A stretch of DNA of 64,000 nucleotides from Brachybacterium phenoliresistens (lineage in GTDB: Bacteria > Actinomycetota > Actinomycetes > Actinomycetales > Dermabacteraceae): positions 186,001 to 250,000 of the forward strand of contig NZ_KK069989.1 of NCBI RefSeq assembly GCF_000576425.1. Direction: 5' to 3'. How positions within the stretch are numbered: position 1 is the stretch's first letter; each line of letters starts with the position of its first letter. Positions 16,770-25,337 of this stretch are shown here, in pieces. The notes under the pieces are model-generated. The model was not told the origin of the DNA. It searched no databases and was given only the letters and a program-made list of their open reading frames with translations. A program made the translations under genes and the position numbers.

Positions 16770-17741
16770 TCACAGTCGGACGACGCGGTCCGCGGCGATG
16801 CTGACCTGGTCGGGACGGGGGATGGTGGTGCCGGGCAGCGTGACGGCGGCGCTGCCGTAGGCGAGGGCGCGGGCCAGGCGGTCGCCGGGCTCCTCGCCGA
16901 GGGCGAGACCGATGAGGTAGCCGGCGCTGGCGGAGTCGCCGGCGCCGACGGTGGAGACGACCTCGACCGTCGCCGAGGGGGAGTACCAGACCCCGCCGTC
17001 GGTGGCGAGGACCCCGCCGGCGCCGCCGAGGGTCACGAGCACGGCCCCCACGCCCTGGTCGTGCAGGGCGAGGGCGGCCTCGCGCACCGGGGCGAGGTCG
17101 CCGGCCTCGGCGCGCCGCTCGAGCTCGTCGCCGGGTGCGCCGACGATCTGGCCGAGCTCCTCCGCGTTGGGCTTGAGGAAGTCCGGGGCGATGGCGGGCA
17201 GGGCGTCCGCGATCGCCCCGAGCGGTGCGTCGGAGGTGTCGACGCCGACGTGGACGTCCTGCTCGTGGAGCAGGTCCACCAGACGCACGTACTCGTCGGC
17301 GGGCAGTCCGGGGGCGAGCGAGCCGGAGAGCATGACCATGTCCTCCGGGCCGACGGCCTCGGCGAGGACCTCCTCGAGGCTGAGGGCCTCGTCGGGGGAG
17401 AGGTGCGCCCCCGGCTCGTTGATCTTCGTGGTGACGAGGCCGGAGCCGCCCTCGTCCGCGGACAGCACGGTGAGGTTGGTGCGGACGCGGCCGGCGATCG
17501 GGCTGGCCCGATGGGGCAGGCCCTCCGCCTCGAGCAGGGCGAGCAGGGGGTCGCCGGGGCCGGCCGGGAGGATCGCGAGGACCTCGAGGCCGGCGCGCTG
17601 GACGCCGAGCGCGACGTTGATGCCCTTGCCGCCGGGCTGCGTGCGGTCGGTGCGGATGCGGTGCACGCCTCCCGGCGTGAGCGGGGCGCCCAGATCGACG
17701 GTGCGATCGAGCGAGGGGTTGGCGGTGAGCGTGATGATCAT
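16770..17741 (-). CDS. fruK: 1-phosphofructokinase
   Basis: A 323-aa PfkB-family kinase that converts fructose 1-phosphate, the product of the PTS, to fructose 1,6-bisphosphate. The N-terminus MIITLTANPSLDRTVDL and the ribokinase-type signature VSTVGAGDSASAGYL (about residues 263-277), with the catalytic Asp in GAGDS, are typical. The ATG overlaps the stop of the DeoR-type regulator by 4 nt, so regulator and kinase are translationally coupled. fruA follows. Confidence 0.95.
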   Translation of the reverse strand: MIITLTANPSLDRTVDLGAPLTPGGVHRIRTDRTQPGGKGINVALGVQRAGLEVLAILPAGPGDPLLALLEAEGLPHRASPIAGRVRTNLTVLSADEGGSGLVTTKINEPGAHLSPDEALSLEEVLAEAVGPEDMVMLSGSLAPGLPADEYVRLVDLLHEQDVHVGVDTSDAPLGAIADALPAIAPDFLKPNAEELGQIVGAPGDELERRAEAGDLAPVREAALALHDQGVGAVLVTLGGAGGVLATDGGVWYSPSATVEVVSTVGAGDSASAGYLIGLALGEEPGDRLARALAYGSAAVTLPGTTIPRPDQVSIAADRVVRL

Positions 17742-18499
17742 GCGCGGACGACCTCGATCCCTTCCTCGGTGAGCTGACGCATCGCGTCATCGGACAGGCC
17801 GGTGTCGGTCACGAGGGTGTCGACGTCGGCTGCGGTGGCGAAGGTGACCAGGGTCCGGGCCCCTGCTTTGGAGGAGTCCGCGACGACGATGCGCAGGCCT
17901 GCGGCCGCCACCATCGCGGCCTTGACGGCCGCCTCATCGGGATCCGGGGTGGTGAAGCCGTCCGGGCCCAGGCCGTTGCAGCCGAGCACGACGACGTCGG
18001 GGTGCAGCACGCCGAGGGCGGCGACGGTGGTCGCGCCGACGGCGGCCTGCGTGGTCCCGCGCAGCCGGCCGGGCAGGATCTGCACCTCGAGGCCGGGGTG
18101 GGCGAGGGCGCCCTGCGCGATCGCGGGGGCGTTGGTGATCACGGGACCGCGGCGTCCGGCGAGGTGGGGGAGCAGCTCGGCGGTGGTGGTGCCGGCGTCC
18201 AGCAGGATCGAGGCGTCGGCGTCGCGGGGGAGCAGGGCGGCGGCCGCGGCGGCGATGCGCCGCTTGACGTCGGTGTTGGTGGCGCGCCGCGTCTCGAGGT
18301 CCGGCTCGGCGACGGCGGTGCGGCGCGGCACGGCCCCGCCGTGGACGCGCAGGATCAGGCCCTCGGAGGAGAGATGGTCCAGGTCGCGGCGGATCGTCTC
18401 GGTGGTGACGTCGAAGTGCTCCGCGAGCTCGGCCACGGCGACGCGTCCCGTGCGCTCGAGAGCCTCGAGGATCTGCCGCTGCCGTTCCTGGGCGTACAT
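17738..18499 (-). CDS. fruR: DeoR-family transcriptional regulator of the fructose operon
   Basis: A 253-aa protein. The N-terminal winged helix (residues ~7-55) contains VAELAEHFDVTTETIRRDL, the DeoR signature. The C-terminal sugar-phosphate sensor has LLDAGTTTAELLPHL and VVLGCNGLGPDGFTT. It probably responds to fructose 1-phosphate or fructose 1,6-bisphosphate, as in other actinobacterial FruR proteins. Start at the ATG at 18499, with AGGTGG upstream; the longer frame lacks a ribosome site. It is first in the operon and most likely represses its own promoter through the half-site array at 18561-18621. Confidence 0.9.
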   Translation of the reverse strand: MYAQERQRQILEALERTGRVAVAELAEHFDVTTETIRRDLDHLSSEGLILRVHGGAVPRRTAVAEPDLETRRATNTDVKRRIAAAAAALLPRDADASILLDAGTTTAELLPHLAGRRGPVITNAPAIAQGALAHPGLEVQILPGRLRGTTQAAVGATTVAALGVLHPDVVVLGCNGLGPDGFTTPDPDEAAVKAAMVAAAGLRIVVADSSKAGARTLVTFATAADVDTLVTDTGLSDDAMRQLTEEGIEVVRA

Positions 18500-18560
18500 C
18501 CGGACCACCTGCTTCGTCGAAGGGGTGCGGTGGGCGCCTCTCCGGCGCGCTCCCGCGATT

Positions 18561-18621
18561 CCCACAGACTACCGCACGTTCCCACAGAGAACAACAGTCA
18601 AACTGTGTGGGTTTGTGTGGG
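18561..18621 (-). promoter_or_regulatory. FruR operator array
   Basis: Four copies of a CCCACA-type half-site: CCCACAGA-like at 18561 and 18581, and its complement TGTGTGGG at 18604-18611 and 18614-18621. Spacings of 20 bp and 10 bp place each pair on one helix face. The two pairs face each other around an AT-rich centre that contains TTGACT on the minus strand. The site lies 62-122 nt ahead of the fruR start and is the evident binding region for FruR. Confidence 0.65.
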
Positions 18622-18629
18622 AAAGCAAC

Positions 18630-18668
18630 GGGCCGATCCGGCAGGAGGATGTCCTGAGGGATCGGCCC
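18630..18668 (-). terminator. Nested hairpin, likely terminator of the 54-aa gene
   Basis: Outer arms GGGCCGATC / GATCGGCCC and inner arms CAGGA / TCCTG form a 39-nt nested hairpin 36 nt past the stop of the small minus-strand gene. On that strand it is followed by GTTGCTTTCCC, a weak T-rich stretch. It insulates the fru promoter from upstream transcription. Confidence 0.6.
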
Positions 18669-18672
18669 GAGG

Positions 18673-18702
18673 GGTCGCGAGCGGTCGCGAGCGGTCGCGA
18701 GA
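18673..18702. repeat. Three tandem copies of a 10-bp unit
   Basis: GGTCGCGAGC at 18673-18682, repeated at 18683-18692 and, with the last base changed, at 18693-18702. It sits between the stop codon of the small gene and the terminator hairpin. Copy number may vary between strains. No function is apparent. Confidence 0.8.
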
Positions 18703-18704
18703 GG

Positions 18705-18869
18705 TCAGTCCTCGTCGTCGTCCTTCGTCTCGCCCTTCTCGTCACGGGTCTTGTTGACCGTCCGGGCGGCGATCTCCTCGGCCCGGTCCTCGTCCCGGCC
18801 GCGGTCCAGCTCGCTGTCCTTCACGTGCTCGTACTGGCGCTTGCGCTTATCGCTCCAGGCCTCGCTCAT
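18705..18869 (-). CDS. Small highly charged protein (annotated in relatives as plasmid stabilisation protein)
   Basis: A 54-aa protein, MSEAWSDKRKRQYEHVKDSE onward, with a central motif LDRGRDEDRAEEIAARTVNK and an acidic tail. The same architecture recurs in many actinobacteria and proteobacteria as a short stand-alone protein; the plasmid-stabilisation name is inherited and has no good support. AGGAG precedes the ATG. No membrane or secretion signal is present. It is probably a small nucleic-acid-associated or stress protein, but this is a guess. Confidence 0.8.
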   Translation of the reverse strand: MSEAWSDKRKRQYEHVKDSELDRGRDEDRAEEIAARTVNKTRDEKGETKDDDED

Positions 18870-18943
18870 GGCTCCTCCGATGATCGGGAACGGTGTGCCT
18901 CCCCATCGTGCCCCCGCCCGCCCGGACGCGTCGAGGGCCCGCC

Positions 18944-20506
18944 TCAGGATGCCGGCGTCGCGCGGCGCTGCACCGACAGGATGCTCTGGCGCCGGGTGCG
19001 GTCCAGGGCGGTGACGGCGTACCAGTCCGCGGGGCTGCCGCCGGGGACCTCGTGCACCTGGGTGCCGCCGGTGGCGCGGACCGTTCCCAGCAGGTACCGC
19101 CCATCGGCCCGCTGGCTGTTCAGGCCGCGTCCCTCCGGGAAGCGCCACAGGGCGAAGCTCGTCGCGGCCTGCCCCGAGAAGCGCAGCCGCACCCCGGTGG
19201 CCGTGGCGGTCGCCGCATGAAGCTGGGGGCGCGGCGGTGCGGCCCCCGGGATCAGCGGGCTGACCGGCACGATCGCCGGATGCGCGTAGCGCTCGGCGAC
19301 CATGCGATCCACCGAGCCCGTCGTGTCCGTGCGCAGGCTCGAGAGGCTGAAATGCACGGCCCCGCCGACCCGGGGCAGCGTGCGGCACAGCGCGACATGG
19401 CGGGAGAGCTCCGCCGGATCGGTGAACGTCCCCGCGGCCGCCTTGTAGGCCGCCTCGCCGATCCACAGGCTCACATCGGTCCCCGCGGCGACCTCGTCCC
19501 ACCATCGGACCAGGGTGTCGTAGTCCGCCGCCGGGTGCCCCACCTGCCAGTACACCTGGGGGATCAGCCCGTCGACCCACCGCTCGCGCACCCATCGCCG
19601 GGAATCGGCGCTGATGGCCGAGAAGGACTCGGTCCCGGACGTGTCCGATCCCGCCGGGTCGCTCGCACGGTTGCGCCAGATCCCGAAGGGGCTGATCGTG
19701 AAGCGCACCCACGGCTTGATCGCGTGCACCCGATGCCCGAACTCCTGCACGAGCAGATCGACGTTCTCGCGCCGCCAGTCGGCGAGGGACTGCCCCGGGG
19801 CGGCGTGCGCGGCGTAGGTGTCCGCGTCGGGGACCTCCTGCCCGGCCACCGGGTACGGGTAGAAGTAGTCGTCGAAATGGGCTCCGTCCACGTCATAGCG
19901 CTCGACCGCATCGAGCATCGCCTCCAGGGCGAAGGCGCGCACCTCGGGCAGCCCCGGGTCGTAGTACAGCTTCCCGCCGTAGGGCCATACCCAGTCCGGG
20001 TTCCGGCGGGCGGGATGATCCGGGACGAGCCCCGCCGGATCCTCGGACATCGCCACCCGGTACGGGTTGAACCAGGCGTGGAACTCGAGATCCCGGGCAT
20101 GGGCCTCCTGGATCTGGAAGGCGAGCGGGTCATAGCCCGGGTCCCGGCCCTGGGTGCCCGTGAGGTACCGCGACCAGGGCTCGTGCGGGGAGGGCCAGAA
20201 GGCATCGGCCGTCGGGCGCACCTGCGAGAAGACGGCGTTCAGGCCCTGCTCCACGGCGAGGTCCAGGGCGGCGCGGTACTCGTCCTGCTGGGCCTGCGCG
20301 CTCAGCCCCGGCGAGGAGGGCCAGTCGATGTTCGCCACCGACGCGATCCACACCCCGCGCATCTCGCGGGCGGGAACGGCCCCGGAGCCCCCGGGTTCGG
20401 CGAGGGCGCGGCCGGGGCGGGCCGATGCCGCCGCCCCGGCCGCAGCCAGCGCCGCGGTCGTCACCGCGCCCCGTCGGAGGAACGTGCGGCGGTCTGCGGG
20501 ATCCAT
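18944..20506 (-). CDS. Tat-exported GHL10/DUF187 family glycoside hydrolase-like protein
   Basis: A 520-aa protein. The N-terminus DRRTFLRRGAVTTAALAAAG is a twin-arginine signal (residues ~5-35). The TIM-barrel domain (about 48-400) begins EMRGVWIASVANIDWP and has FSQVRPTADAFW, FHAWFNPYRV and VDGAHFDDYFYPYP, the signatures of the YngK/GHL10 family. Members probably cleave cell-wall or exopolysaccharide glycans; the substrate is not established. The last ~100 residues look like a beta-sandwich of the Fn3 type. It is divergent from the NAD(P)-binding gene with 79 nt between. Confidence 0.88.
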   Translation of the reverse strand: MDPADRRTFLRRGAVTTAALAAAGAAASARPGRALAEPGGSGAVPAREMRGVWIASVANIDWPSSPGLSAQAQQDEYRAALDLAVEQGLNAVFSQVRPTADAFWPSPHEPWSRYLTGTQGRDPGYDPLAFQIQEAHARDLEFHAWFNPYRVAMSEDPAGLVPDHPARRNPDWVWPYGGKLYYDPGLPEVRAFALEAMLDAVERYDVDGAHFDDYFYPYPVAGQEVPDADTYAAHAAPGQSLADWRRENVDLLVQEFGHRVHAIKPWVRFTISPFGIWRNRASDPAGSDTSGTESFSAISADSRRWVRERWVDGLIPQVYWQVGHPAADYDTLVRWWDEVAAGTDVSLWIGEAAYKAAAGTFTDPAELSRHVALCRTLPRVGGAVHFSLSSLRTDTTGSVDRMVAERYAHPAIVPVSPLIPGAAPPRPQLHAATATATGVRLRFSGQAATSFALWRFPEGRGLNSQRADGRYLLGTVRATGGTQVHEVPGGSPADWYAVTALDRTRRQSILSVQRRATPAS

Positions 20507-20585
20507 GGGGAGAACCTCGCACACCCGGCCTCCTGTGGCAAGCGTCACTCTGCGGCGTCCGGGCCGGGGGTGACACAGTGGAGGC

Positions 20586-21236
20586 ATGAAGATCACGCTC
20601 ATCGGAGGACATGGCAAGGTCGCGCTGCTCGCGGAGCCGCTGCTGACGCAGGCGGGGCACGAGGTGCGCGCGGTGATCCGCAACCCCGAGCACGGGGCGG
20701 AGGTCGAGGCCACCGGAGCGCAGGCGGTCGTGGCGGATGCGCAGCCCCTCGACGCCGACGGCTGGGACGCGCTCCTGGCGGGCTCCGACGCGGTCGTGTG
20801 GTCGGCCGGGGCCGGGGGCGGCAGCCCCGAGCGGACCTACGCCATCGACCGCGACGCGGCGATCGCCTCGATGGACGCGGCCGCCCGGGTCGGCGCCCGC
20901 CGCTACATCATGGTCAGCTACTTCGGCGCCGGTCCCGACCACGGGGTCCCCGAGGACCACTCCTTCTTCCCGTACGCCGATGCCAAGGCGGCGGCGGACG
21001 CCCACCTGCGCGGCACCGACCTGGACTGGACGATCCTGGGGCCCTCGGGACTGACCCTCGAGGAGCCGACCGGACGCATCGACACGGCCGCCGCGAGCTC
21101 CGGCACCGTCTCGCGGGCGAACGTCGCCCGGGTGATCGCAGCGACGATCGAGCGCCCCGGGCTGGCCGGGCGCACGATCCCGTTCAACGACGGCGAGCAG
21201 GAGATCGGCGCGGCGCTGGACGCCCTCGCGGGCTGA
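20586..21236 (+). CDS. NAD(P)-binding Rossmann-fold protein (atypical SDR/NmrA-like)
   Basis: A 216-aa protein of the atypical short-chain dehydrogenase group. The dinucleotide-binding turn is GGHGKVA (residues ~7-13), a variant of GxxGxxG. RRYIMVSYFGAG and DLDWTILGPSGLTLEEPTG match the YwnB/BVR-B-like subgroup. The usual catalytic Tyr-x-x-x-Lys appears as YADAK (about 135-139). The substrate is unknown. It ends 13 nt from the convergent DUF808 gene. Confidence 0.8.
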   Translation: MKITLIGGHGKVALLAEPLLTQAGHEVRAVIRNPEHGAEVEATGAQAVVADAQPLDADGWDALLAGSDAVVWSAGAGGGSPERTYAIDRDAAIASMDAAARVGARRYIMVSYFGAGPDHGVPEDHSFFPYADAKAAADAHLRGTDLDWTILGPSGLTLEEPTGRIDTAAASSGTVSRANVARVIAATIERPGLAGRTIPFNDGEQEIGAALDALAG

Positions 21237-21249
21237 GCCCCGCGCCGCG

Positions 21250-22218
21250 TCAGCGGGCCGCGGGCGCGGAGTCCGCCTCCGCGGGCTCGTCGTGCTTCTT
21301 CCCGAAGGGGAGGTAGTGCACCACGACGGCGACGAGGGCGCCCCAAATGAGCCCCAGCACCAGGCTGGCGAAGGTGTTCGCGCACCAGGCGAGGATCCCG
21401 CCGACGCCGCGGACCTCGGCGAGGACCTCCTCGAGATGGTGAACCCAGCCGTAGGGCTGGGCCGCGCCCAGCTCGTGCACGCCCACCAGGATGATGTGGC
21501 CGCCCACCCACAGCATGGCGACCATGCCGACGTAGCTGATCACCGTCATGACGTGGGGCATGGCCTTGACCAGGCCCTCGCCCACGCGGCGGGAGGTCGC
21601 CGAGCCCTTCTGCACCATCGACAGGCCCACGTCGTCCATCTTCACGAGCAGGCCGACCGCGCCGTAGACCAGGATGGTCAGGCCGATGCCCACGACGACG
21701 AGGATCGCGGCGCGCATCCAGAACGTCTCGGCGGCGACCTCGTTCAGCGAGATCACCATGATCTCCGCCGAGAGGATGAGGTCGGTGCGCACCGCTCCCT
21801 TGACGATGCCGTCCTCGGCGTCGCCGCCCCGGGTGGCGGCCGGGGCCTTCTCGTGGTGCGAGCGGCTGACCAGCTCCCAGATCTTCTCGGCGCCCTCGAA
21901 GCACAGATAGGTCCCGCCGAGCATGAGCAGGGGCGTCAGCGCCCACGGGGCGATCCAGGACAGCAGCAGCGCGACGGGCAGGATGATCGCGAGCTTGTTG
22001 ATGATCGAGCCCTTGGCGATGCGCCAGATGATCGGCAGCTCGCGCTTGGGGGAGAGGCCGCGCACGTACTGCGGGGTCACCGCGGCGTCGTCGACGACAA
22101 CTCCTGCCGCCTTCGCGCTCGCCTTCGCGCTCGCGGCGGCGACGTCGTCCGCCCCGGCCGCAGCCAGCCGCGCGAGCGCGGCGATGTCATCGAGCAGTGC
22201 TGCCAGGCCTCCGGCCAT
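21250..22218 (-). CDS. DUF808 family membrane protein (YedI-like)
   Basis: A 322-aa protein. The start MAGGLAALLDDIAALARLAAAGADDVAAAS and KAAGVVVDDAAVTPQYV are nearly invariant in DUF808. Hydrophobic segments lie at about 73-110, 155-205, 228-260 and 280-305. The family is widespread and uncharacterised; a small transporter or membrane-stress role is often supposed. No operon partner. Confidence 0.88.
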   Translation of the reverse strand: MAGGLAALLDDIAALARLAAAGADDVAAASAKASAKAAGVVVDDAAVTPQYVRGLSPKRELPIIWRIAKGSIINKLAIILPVALLLSWIAPWALTPLLMLGGTYLCFEGAEKIWELVSRSHHEKAPAATRGGDAEDGIVKGAVRTDLILSAEIMVISLNEVAAETFWMRAAILVVVGIGLTILVYGAVGLLVKMDDVGLSMVQKGSATSRRVGEGLVKAMPHVMTVISYVGMVAMLWVGGHIILVGVHELGAAQPYGWVHHLEEVLAEVRGVGGILAWCANTFASLVLGLIWGALVAVVVHYLPFGKKHDEPAEADSAPAAR

Positions 22219-22305
22219 CGTGATGCCTCTCGTTCCGGTCGTCGGGGCGGTCTCGGGCCACCCCGGTGCCAGGGCACAGAGTAGTCGGTGAGGGGCCCCG
22301 CGCGC

Positions 22306-22581
22306 TCAGCCGGCGATGCGGACGCCCTGCGCGCCGCGGGGCGCGGCGGAGCGTACCTCCACCTGCTCCACCCGGGCCGTGGGCGGGCCGTGCTCGAGCC
22401 AGGCCAGCATCTCCTGGACGGCCTCGGACGAGCCCTCGAGATCGGCCTCGACCGTGCCGTCCAGCAGGTTGCGCACCGTGCCGGCCAGCCCCAGCCGCTC
22501 CGCCTGCGAGACCGCCGCCCAGCGGAACCCCACGCCCTGGACGAGGCCGTGGACGCGGGCCACCCGACGGATCGCGCTCAT
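22306..22581 (-). CDS. acyP: Acylphosphatase
   Basis: A 91-aa protein with the acylphosphatase core [12 protein letters not shown] (residues ~10-21; catalytic Arg at the end of that block) and [17 protein letters not shown] (catalytic Asn in RNL). It hydrolyses carboxyl-phosphate bonds, including acetyl phosphate. Its ATG overlaps the stop codon of the phosphoketolase gene by 4 nt. Phosphoketolase makes acetyl phosphate, so coupling may matter. Length is normal for the family. Confidence 0.9.
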   Translation of the reverse strand: MSAIRRVARVHGLVQGVGFRWAAVSQAERLGLAGTVRNLLDGTVEADLEGSSEAVQEMLAWLEHGPPTARVEQVEVRSAAPRGAQGVRIAG

Positions 22582-25046
22582 ACGTTGTCCCCGCCGGTCT
22601 CGTCGGCGCCGCCCGCGGCGGCATCGGCGTTCTCGTCCCAGGTCCATCCCGAGATCTCCGGCAGGTCCTCGCCGTGGGTGTAGGCGTGGGCGCGCGCCCG
22701 GATGCGGGCATCGGCCATCCGCTGGCGCAGCCCGGCGGCCCGGCTGCCCAGCTGCGGGACCCGGTCGATCACGTCCATCACGAGATGGAAGCGGTCGGCG
22801 TCGTTGCGCATGAGCATGTCGAAGGGCGTCGTGGTCGTGCCCTCCTCGGTGTAGCCGCGCACGTGGATGCGGCCGCCGCGGTCATGGCGGTAGGCCAGGC
22901 GGTGGATCAGCCAGGGATAGCCGTGGTAGGCGAAGACCACCGGGACATCGGTCCCGAAGATGCCGTCGAAGTCCCGCAGCGAGAGCCCGTGGGGATGCTC
23001 GGCGTCCTCCTGCAGGCGCATCAGATCCACCACGTTGACCACGCGCACCGCGAGGTCGGGCAGCTCCTCGCGCAGGATCTTCGCGGCCGCGAGGGTCTCG
23101 ACGGTGGGGATGTCCCCCGCACAGGCGAGCACGAGGTCGGGGTCGGAGCCGGGGGTCTCGGTCCCGGCCCACTCCCAGATCCCCAGCCCGCGGGTGCAGT
23201 GGGTGATCGCCTCGTCGATGCCCAGCCACGACGGACCGGGCTGCTTGCCCGCGACCACGACGTTGACGTACTGGCGCGAGCGCAGGCAGTGGTCCATCGT
23301 CGACAGCAGCGTGTTGGTGTCCGGCGGCAGGTACACCCGCACGATCTCCGCCTTCTTGTTGACCATGTGGTCGATGAAGCCCGGGTCCTGATGCGAGAAG
23401 CCGTTGTGGTCCTGACGCCACACATGCGAGCTGAGCAGGTAGTTCAGCGAGGCGATGGGGCGGCGCCAGCCGATCTCGTTGGTCACCTTCAGCCACTTCG
23501 CGTGCTGGTTGACCATCGAGTCGACGATGTGGATGAAGGCCTCGTAGGAGCTGAACAGGCCGTGGCGCCCGGTGAGCAGGTAGCCCTCGAGCCAGCCCTG
23601 GCACTGGTGCTCGCTGAGCACCTCCATCACGCGGCCGCGGCGGCCCAGATGCTCCTCGCGGTCATGCGGCTCCAGCTGGGCGGCCCACTGCTTGTCCGTC
23701 TCCTCGTACACCGCCTGCAGGCGGTTCGAGGCGGTCTCGTCCGGCCCGAAGATGCGGAAGGTCTCCGGGTTGCGGGCGATCACATCGCGCAGCCAGGTGC
23801 CCAGCACCCGCGTCGGCTCGGCCTGCACCGCGCCGGGGGAGGGCACGTCGATGCCGTAGTCGCGGAAGTCGGGCAGGCGCAGCGCCTGCAGCAGCTCCCC
23901 GCCGTTGGTCGCCGGGTTCGCGGACATGCGCAGCCGGCCCTCGGGAGCCGTCCCCGCGATCTCCTCGCGCAGGGCCCCGTGCTCGTCGAACAGCTCCTCG
24001 GGCCGGTACGAGCGCAGCCAGGCGTCGAGGTCGGCGAGATGCTCGGGAGTGTCGCGGGCGCTCGCCAGGGGCACCTGGTGGGAGCGCCAGCTGCCCTCGG
24101 TGCGCTTCCCGTCGATCTCCTCCGGGCCGGTCCAGCCCTTGGGGGTGCGCAGCACGATCATCGGCCACGCCGGACGCTCGCTCTCGCGGCCGGCCCGGGC
24201 GTCCTCGGCCGCCTGCCGCTTGATCGCGGCGATGCTGTCCAGCGCCTCGTCGAGGACCGCGGCGAAGCGCCGATGGATCTCGAGCGGGTCCTCGTCGTCG
24301 AAGCCGCCGGTGAAGAACAGGGGCGTGTGGCCGTAGCCGCGCATCAGCTCCGCGAGCTCCGGCTCCGGGATGCGGGCGAGCAGAGTGGGGTTGGCGATCT
24401 TGTAGCCGTTCAGGTGCAGGATCGGCAGCACCACCCCGTCCGTCTGCGGGTTGGTGAACTTGTTCGAGTGCCAGGCCGTCGCCAGCGGGCCCGTCTCCGC
24501 CTCGCCGTCCCCGACCACCGTCAGCGCGATCTCGTCGGGACGGTCGAGCATGGCGCCGTAGGCGTGGGACAGGGAGTACCCCAGCTCCCCGCCCTCGTGG
24601 ATGGAGCCGGGGGTCTCCGGCGCGACGTGGGAGGGGATGCCGCCGGGGAACGAGAACTGCGTGCACAGCCGCCGCAGCCCCTCCAGGTCCCGCGAGACGG
24701 CCGGGTAGATCTCGGAGTAGGTGCCTTCGAGGTAGGTGGCGGCCACCAGCCCGGGGCCGCCATGTCCGGGGCCGGTGATGTACATGGCCTTCAGCCCGCG
24801 CTGCCGGATCGCCCGGTTCGCGTGGGCGTACAGGAAGGTCAGCCCCGGCGTGGTGCCCCAGTGGCCCAGCAGGCGCGGCTTCACGTGCTCGGGGCGCAGC
24901 GGCTCGCGCAGCAACGGGTTGTCCATGAGGTAGATCTGCCCGACCGACAGGTAGTTCGCGGCGCGCCACCAGGCGTGCATGCGCCGCAGCTCGTCCTCCT
25001 GCGGTGCAGCGGCGGGGGCATCGGGCCAGGTCCAGGTCGTGCTCAC
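22578..25046 (-). CDS. xfp: Xylulose 5-phosphate/fructose 6-phosphate phosphoketolase
   Basis: An 822-aa thiamine-diphosphate enzyme that splits xylulose 5-P or fructose 6-P with phosphate, giving acetyl phosphate and a triose or tetrose phosphate. [14 protein letters not shown] and [20 protein letters not shown] (TPP-binding Asp and Asn) lie in the N-terminal third. [24 protein letters not shown] and the C-terminal [13 protein letters not shown] are family signatures. The GTG at 25046 is taken as start because GAGGAGG lies about 6 nt upstream. It is followed, with a 4-nt overlap, by acylphosphatase. Confidence 0.95.
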   Translation of the reverse strand: MSTTWTWPDAPAAAPQEDELRRMHAWWRAANYLSVGQIYLMDNPLLREPLRPEHVKPRLLGHWGTTPGLTFLYAHANRAIRQRGLKAMYITGPGHGGPGLVAATYLEGTYSEIYPAVSRDLEGLRRLCTQFSFPGGIPSHVAPETPGSIHEGGELGYSLSHAYGAMLDRPDEIALTVVGDGEAETGPLATAWHSNKFTNPQTDGVVLPILHLNGYKIANPTLLARIPEPELAELMRGYGHTPLFFTGGFDDEDPLEIHRRFAAVLDEALDSIAAIKRQAAEDARAGRESERPAWPMIVLRTPKGWTGPEEIDGKRTEGSWRSHQVPLASARDTPEHLADLDAWLRSYRPEELFDEHGALREEIAGTAPEGRLRMSANPATNGGELLQALRLPDFRDYGIDVPSPGAVQAEPTRVLGTWLRDVIARNPETFRIFGPDETASNRLQAVYEETDKQWAAQLEPHDREEHLGRRGRVMEVLSEHQCQGWLEGYLLTGRHGLFSSYEAFIHIVDSMVNQHAKWLKVTNEIGWRRPIASLNYLLSSHVWRQDHNGFSHQDPGFIDHMVNKKAEIVRVYLPPDTNTLLSTMDHCLRSRQYVNVVVAGKQPGPSWLGIDEAITHCTRGLGIWEWAGTETPGSDPDLVLACAGDIPTVETLAAAKILREELPDLAVRVVNVVDLMRLQEDAEHPHGLSLRDFDGIFGTDVPVVFAYHGYPWLIHRLAYRHDRGGRIHVRGYTEEGTTTTPFDMLMRNDADRFHLVMDVIDRVPQLGSRAAGLRQRMADARIRARAHAYTHGEDLPEISGWTWDENADAAAGGADETGGDNV

Positions 25047-25188
25047 AGGGTCCTCCTCGAGGAGATGCGGAGATCGGTTCCGGTGGAAGTGCTCCAGCAC
25101 CTCGACCGTAGGCCACGCCGACCCCTCAGCGGAAGGACCGAGGTCCCGCCGGCCGTCCCCGGCCGCCGGTGAGGGCGGCCACCGGGAG

Positions 25189-25218
25189 ATGACGGCGGTC
25201 GGCGCGGCGTCCTACAGT
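25189..25218 (+). promoter_or_regulatory. Candidate promoter for the MFS gene
   Basis: ATGACG (25189-25194), an 18-nt spacer and TACAGT (25213-25218) lie 120 nt ahead of the MFS start in the 291-nt divergent region. Nothing else is recognised in that region apart from the phosphoketolase ribosome site. Confidence 0.4.
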
Positions 25219-25337
25219 GGTGATGCCCGGTCAGGCCGGTGCGGACCGCCTCCCGGCGACGAGGACGGCGGCGCATCCGTGAGCGCGGGCCGACGCAGCG
25301 CGGTGTCCCGATCGCGCACCGAAAGGACCGTCCTCCG

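Noticed and set aside
18673..18702. Tandem GGTCGCGAGC units considered as a CRISPR fragment
   Set aside because: The units are contiguous 10-mers without spacers and no cas gene is near.
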